Assembly: GCA_018350325.1 (NCBI GenBank)
Contig: JAEVLN010000023.1
Location: 559,001 to 623,000 of the forward strand
DNA from: Globodera rostochiensis
Lineage: Eukaryota > Nematoda > Chromadorea > Rhabditida > Heteroderidae
Direction: 5' to 3'
Length of the DNA stretch: 64,000 nucleotides
Under the pieces are notes generated by a model, which worked only from the letters and a program-made list of their open reading frames with translations, did no database searches and was not told the origin of the DNA. Shown piece by piece: positions 10,732-21,812 of the stretch. The translations under genes were made by a program, and so were the position numbers. Positions within the stretch are counted from its first letter, which is position 1, and each line of letters opens with the position of its first letter.

Positions 10732-13590
10732 TTAACCTCCAAATTCGATGCCCCACAAATATTTGTCAGTGGTTGCACTTTTTGTCGCATTTTTATTGGT
10801 GACTTGCACATATTGGTGTGTAGTTGGCATGTTCATTTTCTGGTGGTAATTGAATGAAGAAAAATGAATTTATTTAATAAAATTAAAACCAAAATCTACC
10901 GTAACAGCTACCGATGCCGTACTCATTTTAGTCGGTTTCACAGTGTCCGGTGCCGTAGTCATTTCGATCGGTTTCTCAGTGTCCTTGAGCGATTCCGTAG
11001 TCATTTCGATCGGGTTCTCAGTGTTCTTGAGCGATGCCGTAGTCATGTTGATCGGTTTCTCAGTGTTATTGAGCGATGCCGTAGATATTTTGATCGGTTT
11101 CTCAGTAGAGGTTTGGATCGTTTGTTTGGCCGGATTTGGCGCCGTGCCGTTGTTGTTGACCGGAGCCGGATTTGGCGCCGTGCCGTTGTTGTTGACCACG
11201 TCCGGGTTTGGAGCCGTGCCGTTGTTGTTGACCACGTCCGGATTTGGCGCTGTGCCGTTGTTGTTGACCGGAGCCGGATTTGGCACCGTGCCGTTGTTGA
11301 TTGCCTTTCATTGATCCATTTTTTAATTAAATTTTCTTTGTGGGGTTTTCGAAGTTTTAGGTCAATTTTCTTAACAAAATAGCCTTAAATTTTATCTCAT
11401 GGAGCGAGCCTATTGGCACTAGTGACCCCCCCCCCCTTCCTGCCCCCAAAAAAATTTTTTAAAAAATTGTGATCAAATCGAAACACTTGTTTGTCATAAA
11501 AAATGATGCTCTAGTATGTCTATTTTTATGTATATTTTGAAAATTTTTGGATAAAAGATAGGCAGGTGATTTTGATCACAGTCTTAAAATCACTTTAAAT
11601 CGATTTACCTAACTTTTTGATTTTTGATCATTTCAATGACATTGTGTCAAAAAAACTATCAAATCATTTAACGTAGATCAGATTAGCTGCCCCGTGTGCT
11701 CTGATTCATATTCGATCGATCAGCTTTACCTTTGGCTGACTGATCAATGCTTCAACATTGCAATAATCCGCCTCTCTGCACTCTTTACATCCTCCCAATT
11801 TGCCGGTCCCCAATGCCTGTTGCATTACTTCACATTTCTTTGCCATCTGTGCACAATTTTCTCGATCAGTGACACAAGTCTGGTACAACACACGCGCCGA
11901 AGGACCTGTGTTCGCAAACCTTTTGTTTATTTGTTTAAAACAAATTATATTTAATTTGTTAATAAAATTTGAATAGAGTTGTCATTATTGGGAAAATGTT
12001 TAGATTTTAGCTATTTGAAATTCAGCCTAAAATTTTTGGCAAATTTTCAAGCAACCAAAATTAAGAACAATCTTAAAAATCCGGGGGTGATTTATGGCAT
12101 GTATCAATTCAAGACCAAGACAAATGATAAAATGTTAGGAAGCCCTCTTAAAACGAAAAATATTATTAAAAATTCTTTAAGTTTCAAATTTTAATTGAAA
12201 TTTTAGAGGTTTTTGCCATGTTTAATTGGTATCATAAAATGCACAAAACTCTTACCAAAAGTGCAATAGGCCACGACGCAACCGCTGCTCGAACATTCGG
12301 CCCCATTTTTCACTTCAGAAGGTTTGGTGGAAACGAATGTCCGGTTGGTGCATTTAATGCCTGCAATTTCATTTTTTGTACACCAGAAAGTATCCGGGAA
12401 TACCCAATTTTTGATTTTTGAAAAAATATTAGCAACGCAAAATTTCTATTCCAATGAATTTTGAATTTTGAAGTATCAGAATTTAGAGTTCCTATTTTCA
12501 GCTTTCAAAAGAAACTTTTACCGACGCGGATCCACTTTTCAAAATTTTACGGAATTTGATTAAAAAATTTTTTTTTGTAATACTTACCGTGATACCGGGA
12601 TTCAGATTTCCGTTTCCCAAAATTTTGGACAGGATTTCCAATCATCAAAAATTTTGAAATATCGGAATTTGATTCAGATTCGAAGAAAGTTTTTTTAAAA
12701 TAACTACCGGAATTCAATTTTCTGTTTCCCAATATTCAGTGTTTTCCCGGTTCCGGTTCCGGTGCCGGTTCCGGGAACCGGTTCCGGAACCGGAACCGCG
12801 GAACCGCAAAAAATTCGGAAACAATGACATCGAAGGTCAAGAAGATCGACAATATGTGTTGCCGGAAAATTAAAATTTTTTAGTGTTTCATAAAAGAAAA
12901 ATCAAAGTGAAGATTTTATCTTGCCACCTACATCTCCCTTGAAAAGTCCCGGTTGGTCCCGGTCCCGGTTTTTCTGATCCCGGTAAGTCCCGGTCCCGGT
13001 TAGTCGACGAAGTGTCGCGTCGACGAAATGTCAGTCGATGAAATGTCGGCACCCCCATCATTTTCATGTAATGTAAATGAACAATTTTTCTTACATTTTT
13101 GTGATTTTTTTGAAAAATTTTTGGACATATTTACAAATTTTTGGAAACCGGAACCGTTGGAACCGGTTCCGGAACCGGTTCCCGGAACCGCGAAAATCCG
13201 GAACCGGTTTGGAACCGGAACCGTGAAAATTCGGAACCGCTTCGGAACCGGAACCGCGGAACCGCCAAAATCCGGAACCGGTTTGGAACCGGAACCGCGG
13301 AACCGCGAAAATCCGGAACCGGTTTGGAACCGGAACCGTGGAACCGTTAGAAAAAATGGAACCGGGAAAACACTGCCAATATTTTGGCAGGCTTTTCAAT
13401 TTTTTCAAAAAATTGATGTATACCATACATCCGATTAAGAGTTTCAAAAAGTACCGTAATTCCAATTCAGATTTTCAAAAAGCTTTAATACCGTCACTGT
13501 TGACATCGTCAACATACCGTATACAGCGGTGACAATGCATAGGGCAGTCAGCAGAGAAATGGGCACGAACGTATTGATGCCAACATTCAT
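10732..13590 (-). CDS. Secreted Cys-rich protein with glycosylation-repeat tail
   Basis: Five exons joined in consistent phase: 13518-13590, 12256-12360, 11730-11905, 10900-11304, 10732-10839; 288 residues. Residues 1-24 (MNVGINTFVPISLLTALCIV...) are a signal peptide. Residues 25-118 form a Cys-rich domain (IKCTNRTF, ECSSSGCVVAYC, TCVTDRENC, KKCEVM, GCKECREADYCN) resembling the nematode ET module/Ly6-like fold with its final CxxCxxxxxCN; that call is by pattern. Residues 119-170 hold five 12-residue units VNNNGTAPNPDV, each with an N-G-T sequon. Residues about 171-250 hold five Thr-rich units of about 14 residues (TEKPIEMTTASLKN). The last exon (QYVQVTNKNATK) has no anchor. Probably a heavily glycosylated mucin-like surface or gland product. 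Intron 1 is 1.16 kb and filled by GGAACCGG repeats. Confidence 0.7.
11100..11304 (-). repeat. 36-bp tandem repeat coding NNNGTAPNPDVV units
   Basis: Five 36-bp copies in exon 4 of the secreted Cys-rich gene. Each carries one N-glycosylation sequon. A second array of about 42 bp (Thr-rich) follows at 10905-11100. Confidence 0.8.
12740..13365. repeat. GGAACCGGTTCC-rich repeats in intron 1
   Basis: Two clusters (12740-12800, 13145-13360) of imperfect GGAACCG(G/C) units, many palindromic, separated by CCCGGTCCCGG and GTCGACGAAATGTC stretches. The long ORFs predicted across them on both strands are translations of the repeat. Confidence 0.75.
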
Positions 13591-13599
13591 GATGGCTAA

Positions 13600-14860
13600 T
13601 TTAAACAAAATTAAAACAAATAAAATTTATTTTCATCCAAAATCGAATAAATATATATATTTTTTTGCAGACGTTTAATTCGTTTGTACTGATTTTGTTA
13701 AAATGAGAAGAACGCCATCGTTCCAACCAGCTACTCTAGTCAGTCGTTTATTTTCATTTACATTTTTTGTTCGGCAGTTAATCAAAAAGTGTGTGGTAGG
13801 TGATTCATCCCATTAATGATGGCGTTGGAATATCAGTCAAACCGATGAAAAATAAAAAATTAATTTAAAAATGATTTTATTGTATAACAACAACATATCG
13901 TGTAGCAAATTTTTCGCGTAAATTTTGAATTAATTATGAGTTGGAGAGCATATCACATTTAAAAATAATAATTTATTACAAAATTATTTTTAAAAAAAGA
14001 ATCTAATGATTTTGGATCGGATTTTTTTGGATTTGTTTGTTTTTGCGCATAGGCTATGCATTACTTTTTAGTGCCTATATGTGACATTTTTGGTGTTTTC
14101 CGAATACTCAATATTAAGAAAAATGTAATAAAATTGCTTTTTGATAGTTTTTTTCTATTTAAACTTACTTTTTGGAAATTATACAATTTACTGTGTAATT
14201 ATTAAAAATTCCCAAAGTTTGTTGTCTATACAATTTTTAATTTATAAGTTTAGTTTACCTATTTGCCCTAAATATTTGTAACCTTTTATCATTCAATTAA
14301 ACCTATTAAAATTAAATATCTTTTTTGGTATTGTTTTTACAGCTACCCTAAAAATTTTAGAAACTGATGAATTTAGCTCAAACAAAAGTTCAGCATATTC
14401 ATAAAATAAAATATTAAAAAATTTTTCGAAATGTTTCGACTGTTTCATTTTTGGCATATTCAATATAGAAATATTTAACTAAACAAATTAAAAAGCACAA
14501 CATACAAATTGAAGTAAAAAAAAGAGGTAAAAAATAAAATTTCAAAATTTCATGGAAATTTGCCATTATGTGATCGACGTTGTCTCGGCACCTTTCTGAT
14601 TTACGTCTTCAACTACCCAATTACATTTTTCATACAGTGGGGCGTCTGTCAACAAAAAGCGGTAAATTTAATAATTATTAATTTTATTTAAGAAGCTATT
14701 TTTATTATATTTAATTTTTTGCGATTTAAATATCCATTATTTATGCGTTAAAATATATCTTTAAAATATATGATTTTACATTTTCCCACCGACTGTTCAG
14801 TGTTGCCCAATTGGTACAACTTGATCAAAGCTATTTAGCAAAGGGATCAATTCTGATCAT
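13600..14860. other. AT-rich intergenic region
   Basis: Mostly poly-A/T-rich DNA. One short open stretch at 14600-14665 (plus) would encode a hydrophobic segment (FLIYVFNYPITFFIQW), but no partner exons were found and I do not call it. Otherwise nothing seen. Confidence 0.5.
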
Positions 14861-14871
14861 CGTCATTTGGG

Positions 14872-15575
14872 TGATTTCGTGTTCCGTTATTTCGGGTGTT
14901 TTGTAATCCGTGATTTTGGGTGATTCCGTATTCCGTGATTTTGGGTGATTCCGTATTCCGTGATTTTGGGTTATTTCGAATTCCGTGATTTTGAGTGATT
15001 TCGTATCCCGTGATTTTGGGTTATTGTATTCCGTGATTTTAGGTGAGTTTGTATTGCGTCATTTTCCTTTCCGTGATTTTGGGTGATTCCATTCGTATTC
15101 CGTGATTTTAAATGATTCCATTCGTTTTCCGTGATTTTGGGTGATTCCATTCGTATTCCGTGATTTTAAATGATTCCATTCGTTTTCCGTGATTTTGGGT
15201 GATTCCATTCGTATTCCGCGATTTTAAATGATTCCATTGTATTCCGTGATTTTGGGTGATTCCATTCGTATTCCGTGATTTTGGGTGATTCCATTCGTAT
15301 TCCGTGATTTTGGGTGATTCCATTCGTATTCCGTGATTTTAGGTGAGTTTGTATTCCGTCATTTTTCTTTTCGTGATTTTGGGTGATTCCATTCGTATTC
15401 CGAGAGTTTAGGTGATTCCATTCGTATTCCGTGATTTTGGGTGATTCCATTCGTATTCCGTGATTTTAGGTGAGTTTGTATTCCGTCATTTTAGGTGAGT
15501 TTGTATTCCGTCATTTTCCTTTTCGTGATTTTGGGTGATTCCATTCGTATTCCGTGATTTTTGGTGATTCCGTGC
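14872..15575. repeat. 29-bp minisatellite GTGATTTTGGGTGATTCC...
   Basis: About two dozen copies of a 29-bp unit (GTGATTTTGGGTGATTCC followed by ATTCGTATTCC), with shorter variants of about 21 bp at the left end. The copies abut with no spacers, so this is not a CRISPR-like array. Minus-strand ORFs here (repeating NGITQNHGK) are repeat translations. Confidence 0.85.
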
Positions 15576-15801
15576 ATATAAGACTAAAAATATTTTTTGC
15601 TAATAAAATAAATTCAAAAATATTATTCAGAGGCCGTAAAATTGGGCTTTAAATTCCTATTCATATCTTTCCACCGTTTTAATCGTCTTCAATCATCGCA
15701 TTTTTTGTCTTAAATAAAATTTTTGAGCATATTATTTCCCCTTTTTTAATGGATGGACTCCGTTGAATAATTTTATCCAATTTATGCTTTTACAAAACGG
15801 C

Positions 15802-15809
15802 TATAAAAG
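15802..15809 (+). promoter_or_regulatory. TATA box of the 16024 gene
   Basis: TATAAAAG in GGCTATAAAAGGCC, about 220 bp before the ATG at 16024. The GC-flanked context matches the TATA box at 2255, so the two small secreted genes share a promoter type. Confidence 0.55.
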
Positions 15810-16023
15810 GCCAGCTCCACTTAGCCAAAAACAATTCAAAATCACTTTGTTACCATTATTTTAGAATCTTTTTTGTTTTTTCAAAATAATTAACGTTACA
15901 ATATTTTTGTAAAACAAATCCAATTTTTAGAAAACTTTTCAAAAATATCACAAATTCAATTTCTCTTTTTTGACAAACTGCAAAAATTTATTTGATTTAA
16001 TTTAATTTAGAAAAAATCACAAA

Positions 16024-16547
16024 ATGCAATTCTCCGTGCTTCTCGTTGTGTTGATGGTGCTCTTCGCCACCTTCTACATTGGTGTTGAGCCGTTTGCCCG
16101 CCAAGCCGCCCTCAACAACCTTGTACGGACAAATTTTTTTTTGTTCATAATCCATAATTTGAATTCTGTATGTAATGAATAGGGGGAAAGGTCGATCGAG
16201 ATCTCGTCGAGATTCTCGATCGGTTTCAGGTCTTTTCTCTAGTAGTGAGGATTCTCACTTTTGATCAGATTCAGTTCCGTAGCTGATGATGATCAACTGA
16301 AATTTATGTATTGTACAATAATATCTCTGAGCCTGCTGTTGATCAGATTCGAAATTATGCTGATCCGCTTATTCATAGTTGATCACAGGGGGAGTCATTC
16401 ATCGGTCACTTCTGATCACATAATATTTAAATCGATAAATTAGTGATTATTTTGATCACACAATTTATTAAGGCCGGAGGTGATGAAGTGCCTGATGCCA
16501 ACGGAGCCACCGATGCTCAGCCCGGTCAGCAACCTGGTTCTGGCTGA
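16024..16547 (+). CDS. Secreted 57-residue peptide gene
   Basis: Exons 16024-16122 and 16473-16547, phase 0, donor CTT/GTACG, acceptor TATTAAG. Residues 1-20 (MQFSVLLVVLMVLFATFYIG) are a signal peptide. The mature part is about 35 residues, starting VEPFARQAALNN and then acidic and Gly/Gln-rich (GGDEVPDANGATDAQPGQQP), ending in GSG. It has no cysteine and no dibasic processing site. It does not match the CLE, CEP or IDA peptide motifs known from cyst nematodes. The intron contains inverted GATCGAGATTCTCGATCG stretches seen again at 55.4-55.6 kb. The function is unknown; a secreted short peptide is the safe call. Confidence 0.65.
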
Positions 16548-16724
16548 AACTGACGAACGCCAAATGTGTGTGTTGAGATGGACGCACTGAAGTTGATGAT
16601 TCTAATGACCGAATACATGCTTTTCAAAAATGATTTTGAGCAAAAATAAATGATTCTTTTGTAAAATTTGGAATTTTGGATAAAAGGTTCAAATTCTTGG
16701 ATTCGGAGTTCCTCATTCAATTAG

Positions 16725-16760
16725 AGGTTCGTTAGGCTTAGGCTTAAGCCACCGTAAAGT
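16725..16760. repeat. TTAGGC telomere-like palindrome fragment
   Basis: GGTTCGTTAGGCTTAGGC followed by TTAAGCC; a fuller copy is at 50335-50465. TTAGGC is the telomere hexamer known from several nematodes, but with only two units this may be chance. Confidence 0.35.
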
Positions 16761-17029
16761 AATCTCAAACATCTAGCGGCATTTATTTGATGGACGGGAA
16801 TGGCGGGAATCATTATTCATTCTTTTTATTTGAGGGTCCATTGTTCAAATGATCAGAAAATGTTTATACCATAGTCTTTACAAAAGCATCATAATCACAA
16901 ATTGAGGGGGATGGGATGGCCGGAATCGTTAATTTATTCCCTTTAAATTTATTCCATTAATATTAATTAGTTAATTATATGCCATTCAACCTACTAATTA
17001 ATTAATTAAATCTATTTTTGATGCATCAT

Positions 17030-17521
17030 TTAAAACATCTTTATCCGCAAATTTGAATTGCTGTTGTTCCTCCACCACCACTGGCTGGGCTGCTTCTGTT
17101 TTTCCCGCGCAATTTGCATGTTTTCAATCACTTTGTTCGCTTCCAAACTCGCCTCCGTGTTGGCCGATCTGATCAGGCTTAACGCACGAACACTGATCAA
17201 TTCTTCAGCTGACTCCAATTGAGCCGCAACGATCAGAGCACCGAGTCCTGATCGGATTTGTGCCAGCATTGGATGTGCAATAAATGTGCCGTCCTCCTCA
17301 ATGTGTAACAATTTTTTGTCCTCCTCCAAATTCACAAAAAAATGCATTTGTGCCAACAAATTTCTGAGCATTGTTTCCTTTGATGCCACACGTTTTTTGA
17401 TTTGTTTTGTACCAAATTGCGCTTGTCTACGCCTAAAATTGTCGTCGTAAAAGGCGTCGTCGTAGCCGCCTCCGTTCGCTATTTTGAACAATTCCTTCAA
17501 CGGGTTCATGTACAAATGCAT
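17030..17521 (-). CDS. Orphan ORF, 163 residues
   Basis: Open from an acceptor-like TTGTTAAG at about 17569 to the TAA at 17030. The first ATG gives MHLYMNPLKELFKIANGGGY and 163 residues. It is hydrophilic and probably helical, with a basic middle (KQIKKRVASKETMLRNLL), the stretch LIVAAQLESAEELISVRAL, and a Gln/Trp/Asn-rich end (QPSQWWWRNNSNSN). No signal peptide from this start and no membrane segment. It may be the last exon of a longer gene or be trans-spliced at TTGTTAAG. It lies about 550 bp downstream of the RING gene on the same strand, so it could be a second cistron. I recognise no family. Confidence 0.5.
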   Translation of the reverse strand: MHLYMNPLKELFKIANGGGYDDAFYDDNFRRRQAQFGTKQIKKRVASKETMLRNLLAQMHFFVNLEEDKKLLHIEEDGTFIAHPMLAQIRSGLGALIVAAQLESAEELISVRALSLIRSANTEASLEANKVIENMQIAREKQKQPSQWWWRNNSNSNLRIKMF

Positions 17522-17629
17522 GTAAATGTTTGGCGATGCGTAGAAAATTGGAGAAAAGTTCAATTCCTTAACAATTTTTTTATATTTAATAAAATTGTGG
17601 AATTAAAATAGGTGCTAAGAAATGGTCTA

Positions 17630-17960
17630 TGGGACGGACCTTGGGATTTCGGGAAATCGATCACAACAAAATCCAGAAAAAAAGTCGGGATTTTGGGAAC
17701 TCAAAAAACCCTCGGGATTTTGGAATTTAATCCCAACACCAACAAAATCCCTCCCCCCCAAACCCGGGATTTGAGGAACTCGATCCAACAAAATTACAGA
17801 AAACTCGGGTTTCGGGAATTTGAAAAAACTCCGGGATTTGGCGAATTCAAAAACTCCCAGATTTCGGGAACTCGACTTCAACAAAATCCCGGAAAACCCC
17901 AGAATTCACCAACAAAACTAAGGGCAGCCTCACGGAGCTTTGCACACCGCCTGGGGGACT
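17630..17960. repeat. GGGATTTCGGGAA/ACAAAATCC imperfect tandem repeat
   Basis: About eight imperfect units of roughly 35-45 bp with GGGATTT(C/T)GGGAACTC and CAACAAAATCCC. ORFs on both strands are repeat translations. Confidence 0.6.
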
Positions 17961-18069
17961 TTTCGCGAGAGTCCCGGTAATAAAATGAAATCTTCGGAGC
18001 ATATTTTGGGGGTTTTCGACGCATTTTGTCCGTTTTAGTGCATCTACGTGTGTAAAATAAATAACAATT

Positions 18070-20314
18070 TTAAATAAATATATATTTATAAAAATATTTT
18101 ACAATTTCCAATTTTGGCTCGCGATTGCACAGCGGGCAGCGTACTTTCTTTTGACTTTTAATCCTATAAAAAAAAATATATAATATATAAATCTAACCCA
18201 ACCAAACAAAACAAACCATCTTTGAATGCAATCGTTGTGAAAAATGTGCTAAAATAAAATAAACAAATAAATAAATAAATTATTTTAAAAGATTGCTTCA
18301 TCTCCATGCAATTTCATTATTTGTTCTCCGTTTGTTATTGGGCATAAACAAATTGAACATTCAGTTGCTGCTGCTGTTTCATTGTCCGTTTTGTCGGAAG
18401 TTTCTTTCTGCTGGTCGTTGTTAAATTTTTCAACAGAAAAGTTTTCCTGAATTCAAGAAAATTTTGGTGATTATGGGTTGCTCCCCGACCCTTCGGGGGT
18501 GTGAGAAGTCGGGGGACGGGGGATTCGTCGGGGGGGGGGCGGCGTGTCGGGGGTAGGGGGTGAGGCCTAAAAATGTCGGGGAATTAGGAGGGTTGAGGCC
18601 CAAAAATCTCTCGGCTCAGGGTACGAAGAAAAGTCGGGGGTTCTGTGGGGCGGCTCGGGGTAGGATTCGGGGGTGAGGCCTAACAATGTCGGGATCGAGG
18701 TTCTTCGGGGGCATCATGCTAACATTTTTAAATCTGGTTTTAATTTTATGATTTTAAATTAGGTAAATTAATTAAATTTACCTTGTCATATCGAAAAATG
18801 GACAATTCAAGCTGTCCCAGTTTATGTTTAAAAAGTTGAATCAAATCCACCGGTATTAAAAGTTGATATTCGTCGAACTGAACACACACAGAAATGGAAT
18901 CTATTCAACAACAGAATGCCAAATTGAAATTCAAACAAAAAAAAAATCCGAAAATCGGTAAATTTACCGTTGAAAGCTTAACCTGAATCGATAATTGGTC
19001 ATTTTTTTTGGCAACTTAACCGTTTTTTTGTGGTAAAGTTTACCGTGCCGAGCACTGGGTTATGGGAAATCCCGGGCTTTTGGCTTTATAAATTTCCGAA
19101 ACAATTTTTCTGCTAAATTCACACTTTAAAAAAAACATTTTTGCCAGACTATGAGTGCCAAAAAAAGTGCCTGATTTTGTGATGACGATGCAGCCGCCGG
19201 CTCATTGCTTTTTTGTTGTTTGATCAGTGGCGCATAGCCCAAAAAGAATTTCTTTGCCTCCGCATTATTGTTGTTGTTGTTGTTGTTGTTGTTATTTTGG
19301 CGTTTGGTTTTGCTTACAATTGCGTACAAAAAGGCGTGATAATTGCCAGAATCATTTGCCGTCGCCTCCACAAACACTCGCCGATGCCAGAAAAGGCCGC
19401 GTGGTTCGGCACTGTGTCAAAAAAATGGGTCAGTGTCAACTCGTCGACGAGGACGACAACACGCCGACAAGGCGCGGCCATTTCGTTGACATGACAACAC
19501 GACGACAGCAGCAGGTGTCATCAGTTAATCAGCTAATTTAAATTGTCGCTCATATGTCCGCGTCAATGTAATGTCTAGACTGCACAGTGACATGGACATT
19601 TTGTCGACAATCCCGGGGCTAGAAAGCGCTTTATTCGTTAATTTAAATTGTCGATGTGACCCGCGTCGATGCAATGTCTAGACTATCCAGTGACAAGGAC
19701 ATTTTGTCGACTGCATAACAACTAACTGTCTCCACTCAGAATTTTCTAAAATATTTATTGCTTGCATCAATTTCCCAAAGTCGTCGACATGATGTCGTCG
19801 TGTCGATGTGTTGTCCGTGTCGACAAAATGTGTACCCTCTGACTCACCTGCCCAAATTGATCAGATGTCGTTTTGAAAAGTTTGGCTGATAAACCATCAC
19901 TCGCACAATGCGCAGCATTGATCGAATGTCATCCATCGCAAATTCGTATTGTCCATCAATGTACGGCTGATCGTCCAACGGATTTTCGTCATTTTGATCC
20001 GGCACATATTCGTTGTCCAACGGATTTGTGTAGAGCTCAAAGTACAGTTCAATTTGCTCAATGTTTTCATGATTTGCTGCTGCTTCAATATTGACATCAA
20101 ATTTTTCACCATTTTTTATTGCCCGCGGCGCATTTTGTGCCGCCGACTGAGCGCCGTCCGCTAAAATTGTGTACAAATTAATTTTTATGGCCCGCGGCGG
20201 CGTCGGGTTGTCAAAAATGACGCGCAATTTCAGCCTTTCCGCCTTTGATGATGATGTGTCAAAATTGGTTGCAAATAGCAGCACATAAAATAGCGGTAAA
20301 CGAATGCAAAACAT
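18070..20314 (-). CDS. RING-H2 protein with signal peptide
   Basis: Six exons in consistent phase: 19848-20314, 19150-19411, 18782-18877, 18297-18446, 18217-18248, 18070-18163; 366 residues. MFCIRLPLFYVLLFATNF is a signal peptide or signal anchor; the ATG sits two bases after TTTTTAG, a likely trans-splice site. Residues 22-155 are an acidic, Asn/Asp-rich domain. Exon 2 has FVEATANDSGNYHAFLYAIV and a run of eleven Asn. The RING is CSIC (305, 308), HIFHNDC (His 326, 329, Cys 332) and CPLC (345, 348), as in RING-H2 ubiquitin ligases. The third metal ligand is missing: where Cys is expected the joined exons read GDE before HIFH. That intron must use a GC donor (GAA/GCAATC), and the exon 2 donor (ATA/GTCTGG) is weak. 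Either the gene is decaying or a nearby Asp or His substitutes. No transmembrane helix is obvious after residue 20. Confidence 0.6.
18480..18720. repeat. G-rich repeat in RING gene intron
   Basis: Repeated TCGGGGGTGAGGCCTAAAAATGTCGGGG-like units with long G runs. A related CTTCGGGGACAGGGGATTTCGGGG stretch lies at 27985-28110. Confidence 0.6.
19540..19840. repeat. Direct repeat with GTCGAC palindromes in RING gene intron 1
   Basis: Two copies of about 90 bp (ATGTCTAGACT...CAGTGACA.GGACATTTTGTCGAC) followed by an inverted GTCGACAT...GTCGACAAAATG portion. Related GTCGACGAAATGTC units occur at 13010-13050. Confidence 0.55.
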
Positions 20315-20529
20315 TTCTAAAAACAATTTTAAAAATGGGTAAAATTTTCGATAATTTAAAATTATTTTTTAATACCAAATTAATGGTTATAACTTGCGGT
20401 ATGCACCTAAAATGCCAAAATATGCACCAAAAATGGCACTTTAAAGGATATTTAAATTTTCTTTTGGCGCTCTTGCAAAATTGTCACAAAATGCCACAGA
20501 AATCCTCTATTGAAAAGCTTTTTTCATAG

Positions 20530-21780
20530 TTTTCCGCGCCCTGCTCTAAGCCATTAATTCCACTAAAAAATAATATTAATTTTTTAAATAACATTATTAA
20601 TATTAAATAATAAAAAAATCGAATTTCATTTAACTAAACAAATAAATAAATTATTAGACAAATTATTTAGAGGAATGAATTGCATTTATATTTGTGATAA
20701 CACAGCTATAAAATTATGGAAGGGCTGTCCTTATTACTTACATAAACACGTCAATAATGTTGTTCATTTTTATTTTTGCTATTTGTGACAATAAAAAAAT
20801 GTAAAATTTATAATTTTTTGAATGGCACAATTTTTTAAACGAAAAAATTGCACTAAAATTGGGGGCAAAAAAAAAGTAAATTTGATCAAATAGGTAGCGC
20901 TTTGTTTGTTGTTGGTTTTTGTGTTGTGCCATAAAAATTGAAAAGCGGCAAAATGTGAGAGTGACGTCATCATCTGTTGTTGAATTTATTGTAAAAGGAA
21001 TGCGCCCGAGGCAATGTTGGCATTGGCATTGGCATTGGCAGTTTTCTTGCGCGAATGGCGCCGCCAGCCTTAAAATGTGTTGGCATTTTTTTTAAATGTA
21101 AATATTCGGCGTATTATTTGAATATTAGGATTTCCGAATTTCCTAATAAAATTTATAATAATTCAACTAAAAACGTGGAGTTAGTAATTATTTGAATAAA
21201 AAATTGTTTCAAACTCAGTAAAATTCGAATTTTATTAATAAAATTAAAATTCCGTTTTTTATGGTTTTTATTTTTTTTGGATTTCAAAATTTTATTGGTA
21301 AAATTCGTTAAATTGTGAATATTTTCAAATTTTAGGCAAAAAATTTGAATAATCCTAATAATTGAAACAATACGTGGACAAATAATTAAAACGGTTTAAA
21401 TGCACAAAATCGTATATATTGAAATTAAAGCAAAAATCCATAGATAAATGCCAAAAATTACCATTTTTAAATGTTTGAAATTCAATAAATTAAATGTTGA
21501 ATTAAAAAAAAGTTTTTCCATTTCGTTTTTTTGTTTTAATTGTTAAATTTCAAATCGTTTAATGTAAATTGAATTTTGGACTTGTTTTAAAAGAGTTGTC
21601 AATTTTTTAAAATTTCTTTTTTTTAAATCGAGCAGACAAAATTTTTTTTGAATTTTTCGAAAATTATCATTTTTAGTGGGAGGGCATTAAAAAAAGCAAA
21701 ATTTTGCCACAACACATCACAAAAAGCACACCACACCACAACATTCTAACCCGATTATTTCAATGATGATGGACCAGTAG
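20530..21780. other. AT-rich intergenic region with a TTGGCA run
   Basis: No gene seen. At about 21016-21040 there are four copies of TTGGCA. On the minus strand this reads as overlapping ATGCCA motifs, some 700 bp upstream of the RING gene start. The rest is very AT-rich. Confidence 0.5.
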
Positions 21781-21812
21781 TCCATTTCCGTTGTGGACAA
21801 AATTGTTGTTCT

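Noticed and set aside
10864..11382. 172-residue plus-strand ORF rich in RCRSHFDRF
   Set aside because: Antisense of the repeat exon of the secreted Cys-rich gene.
13028..13465. Overlapping ORFs of 124-136 residues on both strands
   Set aside because: Translations of GGAACCGG intron repeats; no splice logic or family match.
14872..15575. Regular 29-bp repeats that might be read as a CRISPR array
   Set aside because: The copies are contiguous with no unique spacers and the DNA is eukaryotic; it is a minisatellite.
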